Assembly: GCF_019931065.1 (NCBI RefSeq)
Contig: NZ_JAIOUQ010000003.1
Location: forward strand, 601,569-665,568
DNA from: Methanobacterium spitsbergense
GTDB taxonomy: Archaea > Methanobacteriota > Methanobacteria > Methanobacteriales > Methanobacteriaceae
Length of the DNA: 64,000 bases
Direction: 5' to 3'
The notes under the pieces were generated by a model. That model worked only from the letters and a program-made list of their open reading frames with translations, was not told where the DNA came from and searched no databases. The position numbers were made by a program, and so were the translations under genes. Below are positions 53,980-63,293 of the stretch, piece after piece (the stretch's first letter is position 1; each line of letters opens with the position of its first letter).

Positions 53980-54795
53980 TCAATGATGGAAGTACATTTT
54001 ACATTCAAGTTTTTCAGTTTGGCAGAATGTAATTATTTCTTCTTCAATTCTTTCCCAGAATATACTATCTTCAAAATAGATATCCTTATAATCTTGAATT
54101 ATATCGGGGAATTCCGTTTTAAGCCACCTGTTAACAGAACCCCATATATTACCAACAATATTCAAATTTTCAAACATGAAATAATCAGCATAACTTCTAG
54201 TTTGACTAATTATCTCCTTCCAATTAGTAATAAATGGAATAATAGGGCTTACAAATACATAGCTTGTTATATGCTCTTCATGAATAGTTTTAAGGGCCTT
54301 TAATCTATTTTTAATAGATGATGCTCCAGGTTCGACTTTTTCCTGAATATCTTCCTCTAGGGTTGAGAATGAAAATCCTATCTCTTTATTTTCAAACTGT
54401 TTTATAAGGTCAAGATCTCTTATAACCAGATCAGATTTGGTAAGAATGATTAAATGAGGCTGATGAGGAATGAGCTTTTGCAATATTTTTCGTGTAACTT
54501 CATATTTCCTTTCAAGAGGAATGTATGGATCAGTTACTGAAGAAAGAAGGATTCGTTTACCAGTATACTTTGAAGATTTATAATCCTTCAATACGGGTAT
54601 GAGAGCGGGAGCATTGATTTTAATATCTATAAAATCGCCCCAATTCTCTTTATGACCTGTAAAACGTTTCATAAATTTTGCATAACAATAAAAACATGAA
54701 TGAATACACCCAATATATGGATTTATAACATAATCTGCAGAAGGAATTCCTGTTTTAGAAATTATTGATTTGGATATTATTTCTTGTATTTTCAT
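53980..54795 (-). CDS. SPL-like radical SAM protein (Rv2578c type)
   Basis: About 271 residues. The radical SAM cluster is Cys30, Cys34 and Cys37 in YIGCIHSCFYCYAKFM. It belongs to the family related to spore photoproduct lyase: NPYIGC-x3-C-x2-CYA, LLSSVTDPYIPLERK, LIILTKSDLVIRDLDL and IGFSFSTLEEDIQEKVEPGA are typical. Such proteins are widespread and their reaction is generally unknown. The ATG at 54795 fits the usual family start; a GTG at 54834 in the same frame would overlap the SepCysS stop but has no ribosome site. Either way the gene follows SepCysS closely and is probably co-transcribed. Confidence 0.8.
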   Translation of the reverse strand: MKIQEIISKSIISKTGIPSADYVINPYIGCIHSCFYCYAKFMKRFTGHKENWGDFIDIKINAPALIPVLKDYKSSKYTGKRILLSSVTDPYIPLERKYEVTRKILQKLIPHQPHLIILTKSDLVIRDLDLIKQFENKEIGFSFSTLEEDIQEKVEPGASSIKNRLKALKTIHEEHITSYVFVSPIIPFITNWKEIISQTRSYADYFMFENLNIVGNIWGSVNRWLKTEFPDIIQDYKDIYFEDSIFWERIEEEIITFCQTEKLECKMYFHH

Positions 54796-54830
54796 AACAG
54801 CCCTATTAATATATCTGCAGAATTGATTAT

Positions 54831-55973
54831 TCACATTTCATGGTACTTATTTACTATTTCAATGAAAGATTCCCCAATATAGTCCTTCTGTTCCTTACTG
54901 AAACCATAAATACTACACTTAAACCATTTTGTCTGGCCCCGTTTAATACCAACTATATTCCTTTTCTTAAGTTCTTCATAGAGGAAGAACCCTCTTCGTG
55001 GATGTTTACTTGCTATTTCGTCAAACACAGGTGTTTCAAAACGAACCAAATCATGTTCTGTTGGTTTCACTCCCAGCTGCACAACACCTTCAATTTTCTC
55101 CATTTGATCAACAAATTTCCTAGTGTCTTGGACTTCATTATCCCAATTTTTCAACCTTTCAATAACGAATGGTAATGAAGCCATAAGAGTTGCTACTGGT
55201 GCGCCACGACTAGTGCAACCCAACATTTCAAGTTCCTTCACAGCATGTCTTTTGGACTTTTTAAGTAGTATGTCTGCCCATTCCTCCTTCAAACCCAATA
55301 CTCCAATTGGGCCCGAAGCAGCCATACTTTTGTGGCCGCTTCCAACTACAAAATCTGCGTTAAATGCCTTAGCATCAATTGGCAAACGTCCCATGGAATA
55401 AGCACAGTTTAAAAGTAGAGGAACTCCGGCATTATGTGCAATTTTACCTATTGAACTAGAATCTGTCAAGTTCCCATAATTACCATCCACATGTGTTAAA
55501 AGAACCAAGCTTACTTCTTCACCTTGGTCTGTTAGATCATCTAGAACTTCTTTGTAACCTTCAGGATTTATTTTATAATCTGGATATTCACTGTTAGGAA
55601 CTTCAACGATGTTAAGTCCAGCCCTTTCAGCAGCAACATGAGTTGTATAATGAGCATTTCCATCAATGACTATGGTGTCGCCTGGCTTGCAAAGCGCATG
55701 CATAACTGCAAATTTGCCTTCGCGTGCCCCGTGAACTGTTCTTGCATGATCAGTGTTAATGAATGAGGCAAGATCATCAAGGAAACCTTTTATCTCTGGT
55801 TTTGATATTTCATCAAGTCTTCCCACACAGTAATCACATACACTATAACCATCAGAAAATTCATAAAGTGCCTTTCTTGCCGCGACAGGCAGTACTCCTC
55901 CTCTTTGAAGAGGATTTAAATTGAGGTTTTTCCTTTCTGTGTCTCTAGTAAGTCCATAATCTTGACATTCCAT
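54831..55973 (-). CDS. pscS: O-phospho-L-seryl-tRNA:Cys-tRNA synthase (SepCysS)
   Basis: A 380-residue PLP enzyme converting phosphoseryl-tRNA-Cys to cysteinyl-tRNA-Cys with a sulfur donor, the tRNA-dependent cysteine route of methanogens. [20 protein letters not shown] opens the fold, the PLP Lys is Lys215 in [12 protein letters not shown], and the three functional cysteines are Cys46 and Cys49 (CDYC) and Cys253 (LGCTSRG), as known in the family. The start is the ATG at 55973, preceded by GCAGGTGA; the longer frame from a TTG at 55988 includes that site. The partner SepRS is not in the window. Confidence 0.95.
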   Translation of the reverse strand: MECQDYGLTRDTERKNLNLNPLQRGGVLPVAARKALYEFSDGYSVCDYCVGRLDEISKPEIKGFLDDLASFINTDHARTVHGAREGKFAVMHALCKPGDTIVIDGNAHYTTHVAAERAGLNIVEVPNSEYPDYKINPEGYKEVLDDLTDQGEEVSLVLLTHVDGNYGNLTDSSSIGKIAHNAGVPLLLNCAYSMGRLPIDAKAFNADFVVGSGHKSMAASGPIGVLGLKEEWADILLKKSKRHAVKELEMLGCTSRGAPVATLMASLPFVIERLKNWDNEVQDTRKFVDQMEKIEGVVQLGVKPTEHDLVRFETPVFDEIASKHPRRGFFLYEELKKRNIVGIKRGQTKWFKCSIYGFSKEQKDYIGESFIEIVNKYHEM

Positions 55974-56137
55974 ATAATTCACCTGCAAATTTTCATAAAA
56001 TTATGTAGAATCTTCAAATCATATCAGATTTTTGATCACTATGTTATTTTTGTCTTTTTCTATTAATTATTATCGTGATAAAATTAGCTTATAAATTAAG
56101 AAAATAAAATTTTTTTCTAAATAATAAAATCAAATAT

Positions 56138-56500
56138 CTAAATTTTTTTAGTAGTATTTAGATATGGAGCTTCCCTTATCAAATTTGTAAGTTTTTTTGA
56201 TTCAATTTCTTCAGAATTTCGAATCTTCACATGACGCATTTTTTGCCCTGTTCCTTCTAACATTCCATCTGGATCTAAAAGTTCAATACCATTAGCAAAC
56301 TCCAGGTTAACATGATCTTTGTGCACAACAATTGCATAAACCAATCCATTTTTTTCGTAGATTATATTATTCCATTTAATAACTTCATCTAAATCTAAAT
56401 CCAATTTAAGAATCTTAGCCCTTAGATCTCTAACCAATATACTGATATCATCAGTAAATGGGGATAAATATTTATCCAAATCTATTCTTTTGTTTTCCAT
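56138..56500 (-). CDS. DUF1801-family (YdhG-like) protein
   Basis: A 120-residue soluble protein. IDLDKYLSPFTDDISILVRDLRAKIL then VIKWNNIIYEKNGLVYAIVVHKDHVNLEFANG is the DUF1801 pattern, with the WN-x3-Y and the HKDHVNL strand. It has no established function. AAGGAGCT precedes the ATG. It lies 37 bases downstream of the PHP gene on the same strand, so the two may be co-transcribed. Confidence 0.72.
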   Translation of the reverse strand: MENKRIDLDKYLSPFTDDISILVRDLRAKILKLDLDLDEVIKWNNIIYEKNGLVYAIVVHKDHVNLEFANGIELLDPDGMLEGTGQKMRHVKIRNSEEIESKKLTNLIREAPYLNTTKKI

Positions 56501-56537
56501 AAATTATAGCTCCTTAATTAAATGATTATACTTATCA

Positions 56538-57176
56538 TCATCTATTGGAACCTCTCCAAATTTTAAGTAATTTGGTTGTTACAGGATTTATAATGTTTGA
56601 TCTCTTTCCAAAAACAGTGAAATCACTGTTTAACACAGCTTCCCTAATATTATCAGATTCAGTTTTAACACCAGCATTTCCTATTTCATTTTCGAAATGG
56701 GCGTCACTACCCGCAATTATTTCAAGATCATTTTCTAAGGCATAATTTCTGGCCATATCATTGTAAATTTGACGTACACACCTTGAATTGAAAACTTCCA
56801 TGCTATCAATAAATTTAACGTCTTGGGGATCAGGATGAAATGATGTGCTCCTTATGCCATCGAAGGGGTGCGGCAATATGACAATTCCATTTTGTGCCTT
56901 TATTTCCTCAACAACATCTAAAAAGCACGTTTTTTCTATTTCTTCTGTTAAAAAAATCCCTGTGACTTCTCCCCTATCAGTCAGAATTTCTGAACCCACT
57001 ATAATCTCAATTTCGTTAGTAGCAAGTTTTTTAGCATTTAAACCTCCTTTTATGGTGTTATGATCTGTTACTGCAACTCCTGATAGTCCAGCTTTAGCTG
57101 CAACTTTCACAAGCATTTTTGGCTCCATATATCCATCAGAGGAATACTTAGTATGGGTGTGGAAGTCGTATTTCAT
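56538..57176 (-). CDS. PHP-domain metal-dependent phosphoesterase
   Basis: A 212-residue PHP protein with the family metal site: DFHTHTKYSSDG (His6, His8), VTDHNTIKGG (Asp, His), the Glu in GSEILTDRGEVTG, HPFDGIRSTSF and late GSDAHFENEIG. Single-domain PHP proteins act as phosphatases or phosphoesterases; no polymerase domain is attached. Substrate unknown. The ATG at 57176 starts directly at the first strand. It is divergent from the nuclease gene, with 126 bases between the starts. Confidence 0.87.
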   Translation of the reverse strand: MKYDFHTHTKYSSDGYMEPKMLVKVAAKAGLSGVAVTDHNTIKGGLNAKKLATNEIEIIVGSEILTDRGEVTGIFLTEEIEKTCFLDVVEEIKAQNGIVILPHPFDGIRSTSFHPDPQDVKFIDSMEVFNSRCVRQIYNDMARNYALENDLEIIAGSDAHFENEIGNAGVKTESDNIREAVLNSDFTVFGKRSNIINPVTTKLLKIWRGSNR

Positions 57177-57302
57177 ATTAGTAATTTTTGGAACTCATTA
57201 TATTTATTGGATATACTCATTTTAATGATAATCTTACAAGGTAACGAAAGGATCATAAACTTTAAAATCTTATCATTTACTATAATACCTTGGAGATTGT
57301 TT

Positions 57303-57860
57303 ATGACTGGGAAAAAAACACCTATTAAAAGTCTTGATCAATTCTGGAAAATAGATGATGCTCAACTTAAAACACCAGAACATGATAAAATGTTGCTATG
57401 GCTCCTTAAAAAAGAAAATTTAAGGAAAATTATCGTTAAAAATAATCCTGAAGCAGAAAAATGGGATTGGGGGCATGTGAAGATACATGCAGAGGAGTAT
57501 ATAGTTTCAAACAGCGGATTTAGGGTTGGTGCTCCGGACATTATCTTTATAGTTCCACGATACATATGTCAAAATTGCAATTTCACCCATAAAAATACTG
57601 ATAACTGTCCAAACTGTGACAGCAACGATATTGTAGACTATTCTCGTGATCATCAACAACACTATTCAAGATATTTCATTGAAATAAAACCTAAAATAGA
57701 GAACTTTGGAGCTACATTAAGACAGCTTAAACTTTATATTTCCTATGGATTCGAGGAAAGAGCCTATATTTTCACGAAGGATTTAAGATTCAAGGAAGAA
57801 TTTGAAGAACAAGGTATAAAAGTTATAATCCCTCTGGAAATGCAGTCTAAACTGGATTAG
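57303..57860 (+). CDS. Predicted PD-(D/E)XK nuclease with inserted zinc ribbon
   Basis: A 185-residue protein. The core reads HAEEYI (Glu64/65), GAPDIIF (Pro78-Asp79), then YFIEIKPK (Glu127-x-Lys129) and LRQLKLY (Gln141, Tyr145), the order of motifs I-IV of RecB/Cas4-type PD-(D/E)XK nucleases. Between the PD strand and the E-x-K strand is a zinc ribbon, CQNC...CPNC (Cys89, 92, 102, 105). This assignment is from motif reading only. The ATG at 57303 is chosen; the open frame from 57153 overlaps the divergent PHP gene and is unlikely. No neighbouring recombination gene. Confidence 0.6.
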   Translation: MTGKKTPIKSLDQFWKIDDAQLKTPEHDKMLLWLLKKENLRKIIVKNNPEAEKWDWGHVKIHAEEYIVSNSGFRVGAPDIIFIVPRYICQNCNFTHKNTDNCPNCDSNDIVDYSRDHQQHYSRYFIEIKPKIENFGATLRQLKLYISYGFEERAYIFTKDLRFKEEFEEQGIKVIIPLEMQSKLD

Positions 57861-57906
57861 TATTTTATCAAGATATTTCATATTTAGAAAAGGGGAATAT
57901 TGGATT

Positions 57907-58923
57907 TTATCCAATTATACCAATATTCTTATTTGTTCTAGCAATGGATTTTTCAGAATTTGTTTCCATTTCTAGCATTGCTCTTATTGCATCAACATTT
58001 TCAGGTACAACATCTGATTCCTGGTGTATTGCTTGCATATAATACAATTCGTTGTCTACAATGTTTAGCGATTCTCTCCAAACTGCTATCTCAAACAAAT
58101 CCCCTCTAGGTCTTCCAAGATCCTTTGCATATTCCATTATTTCTGCTGTTGAGCCAAGACCCCTTGAAGCATCCACCAGAATAACCCTCGGAGTTTTTTC
58201 AAAGGTTTCAACTACATCATCTATACTCACATCAGATTCAAGTTCAACCATTAGGTTATGTTGATGCATAAGTGTTGTCGGAACAAGTATTGCCATTGTT
58301 GTAATGTTAAGTCCATACATGACAGTTTGAACATCAGGACCATGGTGTGATGGTACAGTTGGGGGATTTGGAACTATTGAGTTGATTGGTCCTTTTTTAA
58401 CTTGACCAGGATCAGCACCTCGTCTTACCATAACAGCTCTAACTTTTTTAATGCCTCCTAGTTCTTTTATTGGATTTAATGTTCTACAAAGGCCTGTAGT
58501 GTTGCAGGAAACTACTCTTACATAGTCTGCTCCAAGTGCATCATTGAAGTTTGAGAATGAATTGAAGGATTTTCCTATCTGGTCATGTTTTTCTCCACCT
58601 TGGAAAATACCTTTCACACCCATCTTTTCATAAATCTCCTTATTTTTTGCACCTACTCCTCCAGGAGTACAGTCAACCATAATATCTATTTTATCATATA
58701 ACTCGTCAATTGTGCCTTTAACAGGAATTTCTGCTTCTTCAAAGAGGTTTTCTCTGTCAGGGGCACTCATATAAATATCATAACCTAATTCAACAGCCCT
58801 TTTAGCTTCAAAGTTTGGAGTTCGCTTTGTGACTCCTGCGATTTTCATGTCATCTTGAGCAGCTACTGCATCTGCAACTCTTTTACCTATGGTACCATAT
58901 CCGTTTATTCCAACAGCTTTCAT
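57907..58923 (-). CDS. gap: Glyceraldehyde-3-phosphate dehydrogenase (archaeal type II)
   Basis: A 338-residue archaeal phosphorylating GAPDH. Rossmann motif [16 protein letters not shown] at the start, catalytic Cys140 in [14 protein letters not shown], and [18 protein letters not shown] with the His residues of the active site. It interconverts glyceraldehyde 3-phosphate and 1,3-bisphosphoglycerate, linking the tpiA and pgk products encoded 25 kb away. TGGAGGTCAATT precedes the ATG. It is convergent with the nuclease gene. Confidence 0.96.
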   Translation of the reverse strand: MKAVGINGYGTIGKRVADAVAAQDDMKIAGVTKRTPNFEAKRAVELGYDIYMSAPDRENLFEEAEIPVKGTIDELYDKIDIMVDCTPGGVGAKNKEIYEKMGVKGIFQGGEKHDQIGKSFNSFSNFNDALGADYVRVVSCNTTGLCRTLNPIKELGGIKKVRAVMVRRGADPGQVKKGPINSIVPNPPTVPSHHGPDVQTVMYGLNITTMAILVPTTLMHQHNLMVELESDVSIDDVVETFEKTPRVILVDASRGLGSTAEIMEYAKDLGRPRGDLFEIAVWRESLNIVDNELYYMQAIHQESDVVPENVDAIRAMLEMETNSEKSIARTNKNIGIIG

Positions 58924-59341
58924 AATTGACCTCCATTATGGAATTTTAAAAGTTATTCCTGCTATAAATGAACTTTACAAATATATTCAAATTCTTTGAG
59001 ATTTTTAATAATGTTAACTTCTTTAGAAGGGGTTTGACATAAAATACTATTTCTTAAAAACAATTTATATTATTCATTGTATTATAAATTTTATGATTTA
59101 ATTCCAGTTTCTATTTATTATGACATCAAAAGAAAATTAATAAAATTAATTTAATTTGTTCAATTTATTGGCTTGAAAAATATGTATTTTTGGAACATAT
59201 AAAAAAATTTAAGTAGTTTAACTTTTACATTATAAATGATATAATATGAAAATGAATTAGTTATTGTTTAGAATTACTTCGAAAATTTCGATTTTTTCTA
59301 TTCATTTACCAACAGACATGGTTTTAAAAAGGTGATAAAAC
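58924..59341. other. 418-base divergent intergenic region
   Basis: Between gap and the small two-span protein. AT-rich with TATA-like tracts; an AAAGGTGATAAAAC ribosome site for the rightward gene lies at its right end. No other feature. Confidence 0.4.
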
Positions 59342-59539
59342 ATGATAGTTGATAATCTAGATAAAATTTTAGGATTATTTGGGTTGATGATTGGAATTGA
59401 ATTGATTGCAATAGTTATTTTCACTGTTTCAATATTATACATCCGTAATCCTGTAGCTGCAGGATTAATTGGGAATATTTCAAGTCTCACCATGACTCTT
59501 GGAATTATTGGATATGCAATAAACAGAGATAGAAAATAA
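59342..59539 (+). CDS. Small two-span membrane protein of unknown function
   Basis: A 65-residue protein with two hydrophobic helices (about 9-33 and 38-60) joined by a short YIRNPVAAG turn and ending NRDRK. The good ribosome site (AAAGGTGAT, eight bases before the ATG) and clean structure suggest a real gene. I cannot assign a family. It stands alone and is convergent with a 48-residue zinc-ribbon gene. Confidence 0.55.
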   Translation: MIVDNLDKILGLFGLMIGIELIAIVIFTVSILYIRNPVAAGLIGNISSLTMTLGIIGYAINRDRK

Positions 59540-59645
59540 TTCTATAGGATAATTACTTGAATAAATATTGATTTCTATTTAGGTTTTAAGAAAAATCTAA
59601 AAAAAATAATTTATGAATCTAAAAAAATGAAATAGCTTTATAATC

Positions 59646-59792
59646 CTAATTGCCCTTTTTAATTTCATCATCACATTCAGGACACAAATATTCTTTTACT
59701 TTGCCTTCTTTTTTGATATTTGCGATCTTTTCTTTTTCCAGTTTGTACCATTTATCGCATCTTCCACATTTCACGGTCTCTTGTTCAGCCAT
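59646..59792 (-). CDS. 48-residue zinc-ribbon protein
   Basis: A short reverse-strand frame starting at the ATG at 59792: MAEQETVKCGRCDKWYKLEK, an about 15-residue linker, then CPECDDEIKKGN. Two CxxC pairs (CGRC and CPEC) form a zinc ribbon of the size of small archaeal rubredoxin-like or nucleic-acid-binding ribbons. GGTGATAC lies just upstream of the ATG. Composition (Lys/Glu-rich) is protein-like. Function unknown. Confidence 0.7.
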   Translation of the reverse strand: MAEQETVKCGRCDKWYKLEKEKIANIKKEGKVKEYLCPECDDEIKKGN

Positions 59793-60178
59793 TGTATCAC
59801 CATATTAATAATAGATTTTGACACATATTAATTTTTTTAATTTAAGTCAGTAGTGAATTTAAAACATTTAAGCGGTTTTTATATAATTTTTAAATTATCA
59901 ATAACTTTTTATCTACGAATATGTGAATTTAATGCCCATCAGAAGCTGCTTTCTTACTTAATAAATTAATAATAAGTCTTGCTTAATTTGGATGATACAA
60001 TATTCACCAATAAATTCCCATTTAAAAACTATTATTTTCTTGTTTTTAAAATTATCAACGCTCCTTGCTTAAAAAGATTGTTAATAACATATTTTTGGTA
60101 TAGATTTGGGTATAAATCTGGAATACTTACTTAAATATAGTTTCATCAACACTGTTCTAAGGAATTGTGGAGGTAATA
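59793..60178. other. 386-base divergent intergenic region with small inverted repeat
   Basis: Between the zinc-ribbon gene and the broken exporter. AGATTT at 60102-60107 and AAATCT at 60114-60119 form an inverted repeat 60 bases before the permease start, with a TATA-like AAATATAG tract after it. It could be an operator for the exporter operon. Otherwise AT-rich and empty. Confidence 0.3.
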
Positions 60179-61360
60179 ATGAAATTTAGGAATCTCATAG
60201 TAAAAAATATTTTTCGAAATAAATTTAGAAGTATTCTAGCAATAATTGGAATTGCAATAGGTGTGGCTGCTGTAGTAGAATTTGGTCTTGTAACAGATAA
60301 TCTTAGTTCATCTGCACAAAATGCACTTACAGCGGGTGCAGCAGACTTTTCAGTTATTAATGGAACTAGTGGTGAAGGTGGCGGACCACCAGCCGGTGGA
60401 AATGATCAGTTGATCAATCAAACTTCAATTGGTGATATCCAACAAGTATCGGGTGTAGCTAATACAGCTGGAGTTTTACAAACAATGATCAATCTAAACA
60501 CATCTGATACAAATAATAGTGGAGATAACAGGGGTAACGGCGTATCAGGAGGTAATTTTAGATCAATGACCACATTGATCAGTATTAACAATGATTCTAT
60601 AAGCATGGATAATTTAGCAATAACAAACGGCACTGTATTTTCCAATTCAATGAAGTTATATTGGGTCAAAATGCTGCTCAAAGTTTAAATAAAACAACAG
60701 GCGACACTATTTCCATTTCTAATCAAACTTTCAAAATAGTTGGAATTTATGAAACTGGTAACTTCCAAGAAGATAGGGGAATTGTTATGTCGTTAAGTGA
60801 GCTTCAAAATATCACTGGTGAGACTGGGCAGGTTTCATTGATTTTGGTTAAAGCAAAGAATGGAACTGATGCCACTACATTGGCAAAAACAATTCAGCAA
60901 AATTATCCTGGATTAACAACATCAACATCACTTTCAGGACATGATAGGATGAATAACGGTCTTGAAGTTATCAATTCTGGTGCATGGGCAGTATCATTAC
61001 TTGCCATTCTTGTTGGGGGAATTGTTGTTATTGTCACTATGATGAAAGCAGGGTGAAAGAACCAGAGAAATTGGAGTTTTACAGGCTATAGGGTGGACAC
61101 AACAAAGAATATTGGTCATGATAATTGGTGAATCATTGGTTATATCATTGATAGCTATTGTTGTTGGTTTGGCTGTAGGTATGGGGATTGTAGAACTCAT
61201 ATCCACTATGCATATTATGAGAGGAATTGTTCCATCATTTTCAACATTACTATTACTAAAGGGTGTTGGAGTTGCATTATTCCTTGGTATAGTGGGAGGA
61301 ATCTATCCTGCATACAGAGCAAGCAGGTTATCACCAACGGAGGCATTACGCTATGAATGA
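60179..61360 (+). pseudogene. MacB/FtsX-type ABC exporter permease, broken by two frameshifts
   Basis: Three consecutive frames together encode one permease of about 390 residues: an N-terminal span (IGIAIGVAAVVEFGL), a periplasmic-type domain (TAGAADFSVING...), then a three-span FtsX region with ERTREIGVLQAIGWTQQRI and a C-terminal [16 protein letters not shown]. The first frame breaks near 60648-60651, where one A seems lost from an A run, and the second near 61043-61052, where an extra base seems present. The ATG at 60179 follows GGAGGT. The 3' end overlaps the ATPase gene by 8 bases. Confidence 0.8.
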
Positions 61361-62026
61361 TGAGAATATTATTGAAATAAAAGATCTCAAAAAAACTTAT
61401 GAAAATGGGTTGATCAAAGCATTAAATGGTATAGATCTTGAAATAAAAAAAGGAGAAAGTGTATCAATTATTGGACCATCAGGATCTGGTAAGTCAACAC
61501 TTCTCAATATGATCGGGGCGTTGGACAGAGCTGATGATGGTAATATTTATGTGGCTGGTATCGATCTGAAGCAGGAAAAAGACCTTAGTAAGTTTAGATT
61601 AAATGAAATTGGATTTGTTTTCCAATTGCATAATTTAATACCTAATCTCACAGTCCTTGAAAATGTTCAAATGCCATTAATTGAAACTAATATTCCGGAT
61701 AAAGAAATGGAAGAAAGAGCTTGGAAATTTTAAGATCAGTCAATTTAATTGACAAGATCAATCAAAAGCCAACAAAACTTTCTGGAGGTGAAAGACAACG
61801 TGTAGCCATAGCAAGAGCATTAGTTAACCATCCATCTATTATTTTAGCCGATGAACCTACAGGAGCTTTAGATTCAAAAACACAAGAAATCATAATAAAT
61901 TTGCTATTAAATATACACAAAAAAGAGAATGTAACGTTGATTATGGTAACACATCAAGAATACATAGCAAAAAAAGCTGAAAGAAGTATATATATGCTTG
62001 ATGGAAAAATTGAAGAGGTTCCATAG
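61353..62026 (+). pseudogene. MacB/LolD-type ABC exporter ATPase, broken by one frameshift
   Basis: Two frames encode one ATP-binding subunit of about 225 residues: Walker A GPSGSGKS and Q-loop VFQLHNL in the first, then the signature [15 protein letters not shown], Walker [13 protein letters not shown] and switch VTHQ in the second. The join is near 61722, where one T seems missing from the codons for Ala-Leu. Restoring it joins EERA to LEILRSVNL. The family works with an FtsX-like permease to export lipids, peptides or drugs. With the damage, the operon should make no functional exporter unless the sequence contains errors. Confidence 0.82.
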
Positions 62027-62433
62027 TATCTCTGATTTAATCAGAGTTGTTGAAGATTCTACTTTTATCCCATATTTCTTTTGGATACTCAATGGGAAAA
62101 GCAAATAAACTATTTCGAAGAATTCAAAGATTTGGGTGTAATTATGGAAAAAGTATTTACTGTTTTGTTTCAACTTTAAAATTATACAAAGTATAATTTA
62201 GATACTAAAAAAATCTAATGAGAAAGTTAAAAAGAATATCATATTTTTAAGATGTACTATTATCATCTATACTCCTTTTTATTAGTTCATCATTACTTAA
62301 TCCCCTTAAAGGGGTGTGATGATTAAATCAACTATAAATTTGGATAATTTCCATAGATGTTATATAAAGTATATTCTTAGGGTATGAAACTGCTCTTAAT
62401 GGTTTAAAAACCCATGATTGTTTGGTGATACCC
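62027..62433. other. 407-base intergenic region with possible gene remnant
   Basis: A 33-codon stretch at 62081-62179 (TQWEKQINYFEEFKDLGVIM in part) reads like a protein end but has no start or recognised family. Further right lies a strong inverted repeat listed separately. The rest is AT-rich. Confidence 0.3.
62287..62322. promoter_or_regulatory. Nested inverted repeat upstream of the winged-helix gene
   Basis: Outer arms TCATCA (62287-62292) and TGATGA (62317-62322) enclose a near-perfect inner palindrome CCCCTTAAAGGGG (62302-62314). It stands about 110 bases before the winged-helix gene and 260 after the broken ATPase. It could be a terminator-like hairpin or an operator, perhaps for autoregulation by that winged-helix protein. 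No T tract follows, which argues against a bacterial-style terminator. Confidence 0.4.
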
Positions 62434-62715
62434 ATGAAGAAAATACTTTGGTGGCTTATTGCCGGTACAAAGGGAGGTATTAATAGGGCAAGGATAATAC
62501 ATAACATCCAAAAAAGGCCTTATAACGCCAATCAGCTGGCTGAAAAATTAGAATTGGATTATAAAACTGTAAGACATCATATAAAAGTTTTAGAAGATAA
62601 CAATGTTATAACATCATCTGGTGAAAAATATGGAACAAAGTATTTTCTTTCGTCTACAATGGAAGAAAATTATGAACTTTTCCAGGAAATATGGAATGAA
62701 ATAAAGGAAGATTAG
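62434..62715 (+). CDS. Winged-helix transcription regulator (ArsR-like)
   Basis: A 93-residue DNA-binding protein: a helix-turn-helix NRARIIHNIQKRPYNANQLAEKLELDYKTVRHHIKVLEDNNVI (recognition helix DYKTVRHHIKVLE, residues about 44-56) and a wing SSGEKYGTKYFLS. ArsR-like group, no metal-binding cysteines, so the signal is not metal through the usual site. The ATG at 62434 follows TTTGGTGATACCC. A membrane-protein gene follows 11 bases later, the likely co-regulated partner. Confidence 0.85.
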   Translation: MKKILWWLIAGTKGGINRARIIHNIQKRPYNANQLAEKLELDYKTVRHHIKVLEDNNVITSSGEKYGTKYFLSSTMEENYELFQEIWNEIKED

Positions 62716-62726
62716 AAGGTGATCAT

Positions 62727-63110
62727 GTGTTAGATAATCATATGTTCAATAATCAAGTGTTTAATAACTTAGACCCAATTAATGGAACTCTTGGAGAAAA
62801 TAGACCAGAAAGGAACCCATTTGATGATCCTATTTTGGCTCTTGTTGCTGCCATTGTATGTGCAGCTAACATTGGATTGCTCTTAATATTGTTATTCACA
62901 TATATTACAAGTTATAAAAAACTAAAATCCCAGTTCACATTGGGTTTGGTTATATTTGCATCACTCTTAATAGTACAAAACATAATATTCATGCTTTTCT
63001 TATTAATAAGAGAAGGGTTTCATGGTCCCGGAATGGGCTTCCCCGTACTTAGTATGAGTATAATTGAATTTGGTGCTCTCTTAGTTCTTTTGAAGACCAC
63101 ATGGGTTTAA
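62727..63110 (+). CDS. Three-span membrane protein paired with the winged-helix regulator
   Basis: A 127-residue protein with a polar, Asn-rich N terminus (about 1-40) and three hydrophobic spans (about 42-62, 70-92, 105-125). The loop EGFHGPGMGFPV between spans two and three is Gly/Met/His-rich. Start GTG at 62727 with GAAGGTGATC upstream. I do not recognise the family. It lies 11 bases after the regulator, so a sensor or target role in a small two-gene circuit is possible. Confidence 0.6.
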   Translation: MLDNHMFNNQVFNNLDPINGTLGENRPERNPFDDPILALVAAIVCAANIGLLLILLFTYITSYKKLKSQFTLGLVIFASLLIVQNIIFMLFLLIREGFHGPGMGFPVLSMSIIEFGALLVLLKTTWV

Positions 63111-63293
63111 CACCATTTAAATTCAGAACCAAATTATTTTGAATAACGAAAATTTATTGCACAAATAATAAGAGTTTAATCGATTGTAACGAGATTATAA
63201 AGAAAAGATTGAATATAAAAAAAATAGTTAAATATTTTAAAAAATAAAAATAAGGTTGAATTTATCAACCTTTTTCAACCATTAATGGTTGTT
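63111..63293. other. 183-base convergent intergenic region
   Basis: Between the membrane protein and top6A ends. AGGTTGA...TCAACCTT near 63252-63269 is an inverted repeat placed between convergent stops and could act in termination on both strands. No gene seen. Confidence 0.4.

Noticed and set aside
57153..57302. N-terminal extension of the zinc-ribbon nuclease frame
   Set aside because: It overlaps the divergent PHP gene start and encodes a random hydrophobic stretch; the ATG at 57303 is the natural start.
61907..62173. Reverse-strand frame over the end of the broken ATPase
   Set aside because: Antisense to the ATPase and the AT-rich flank, rich in Phe/Tyr, with no ribosome site.
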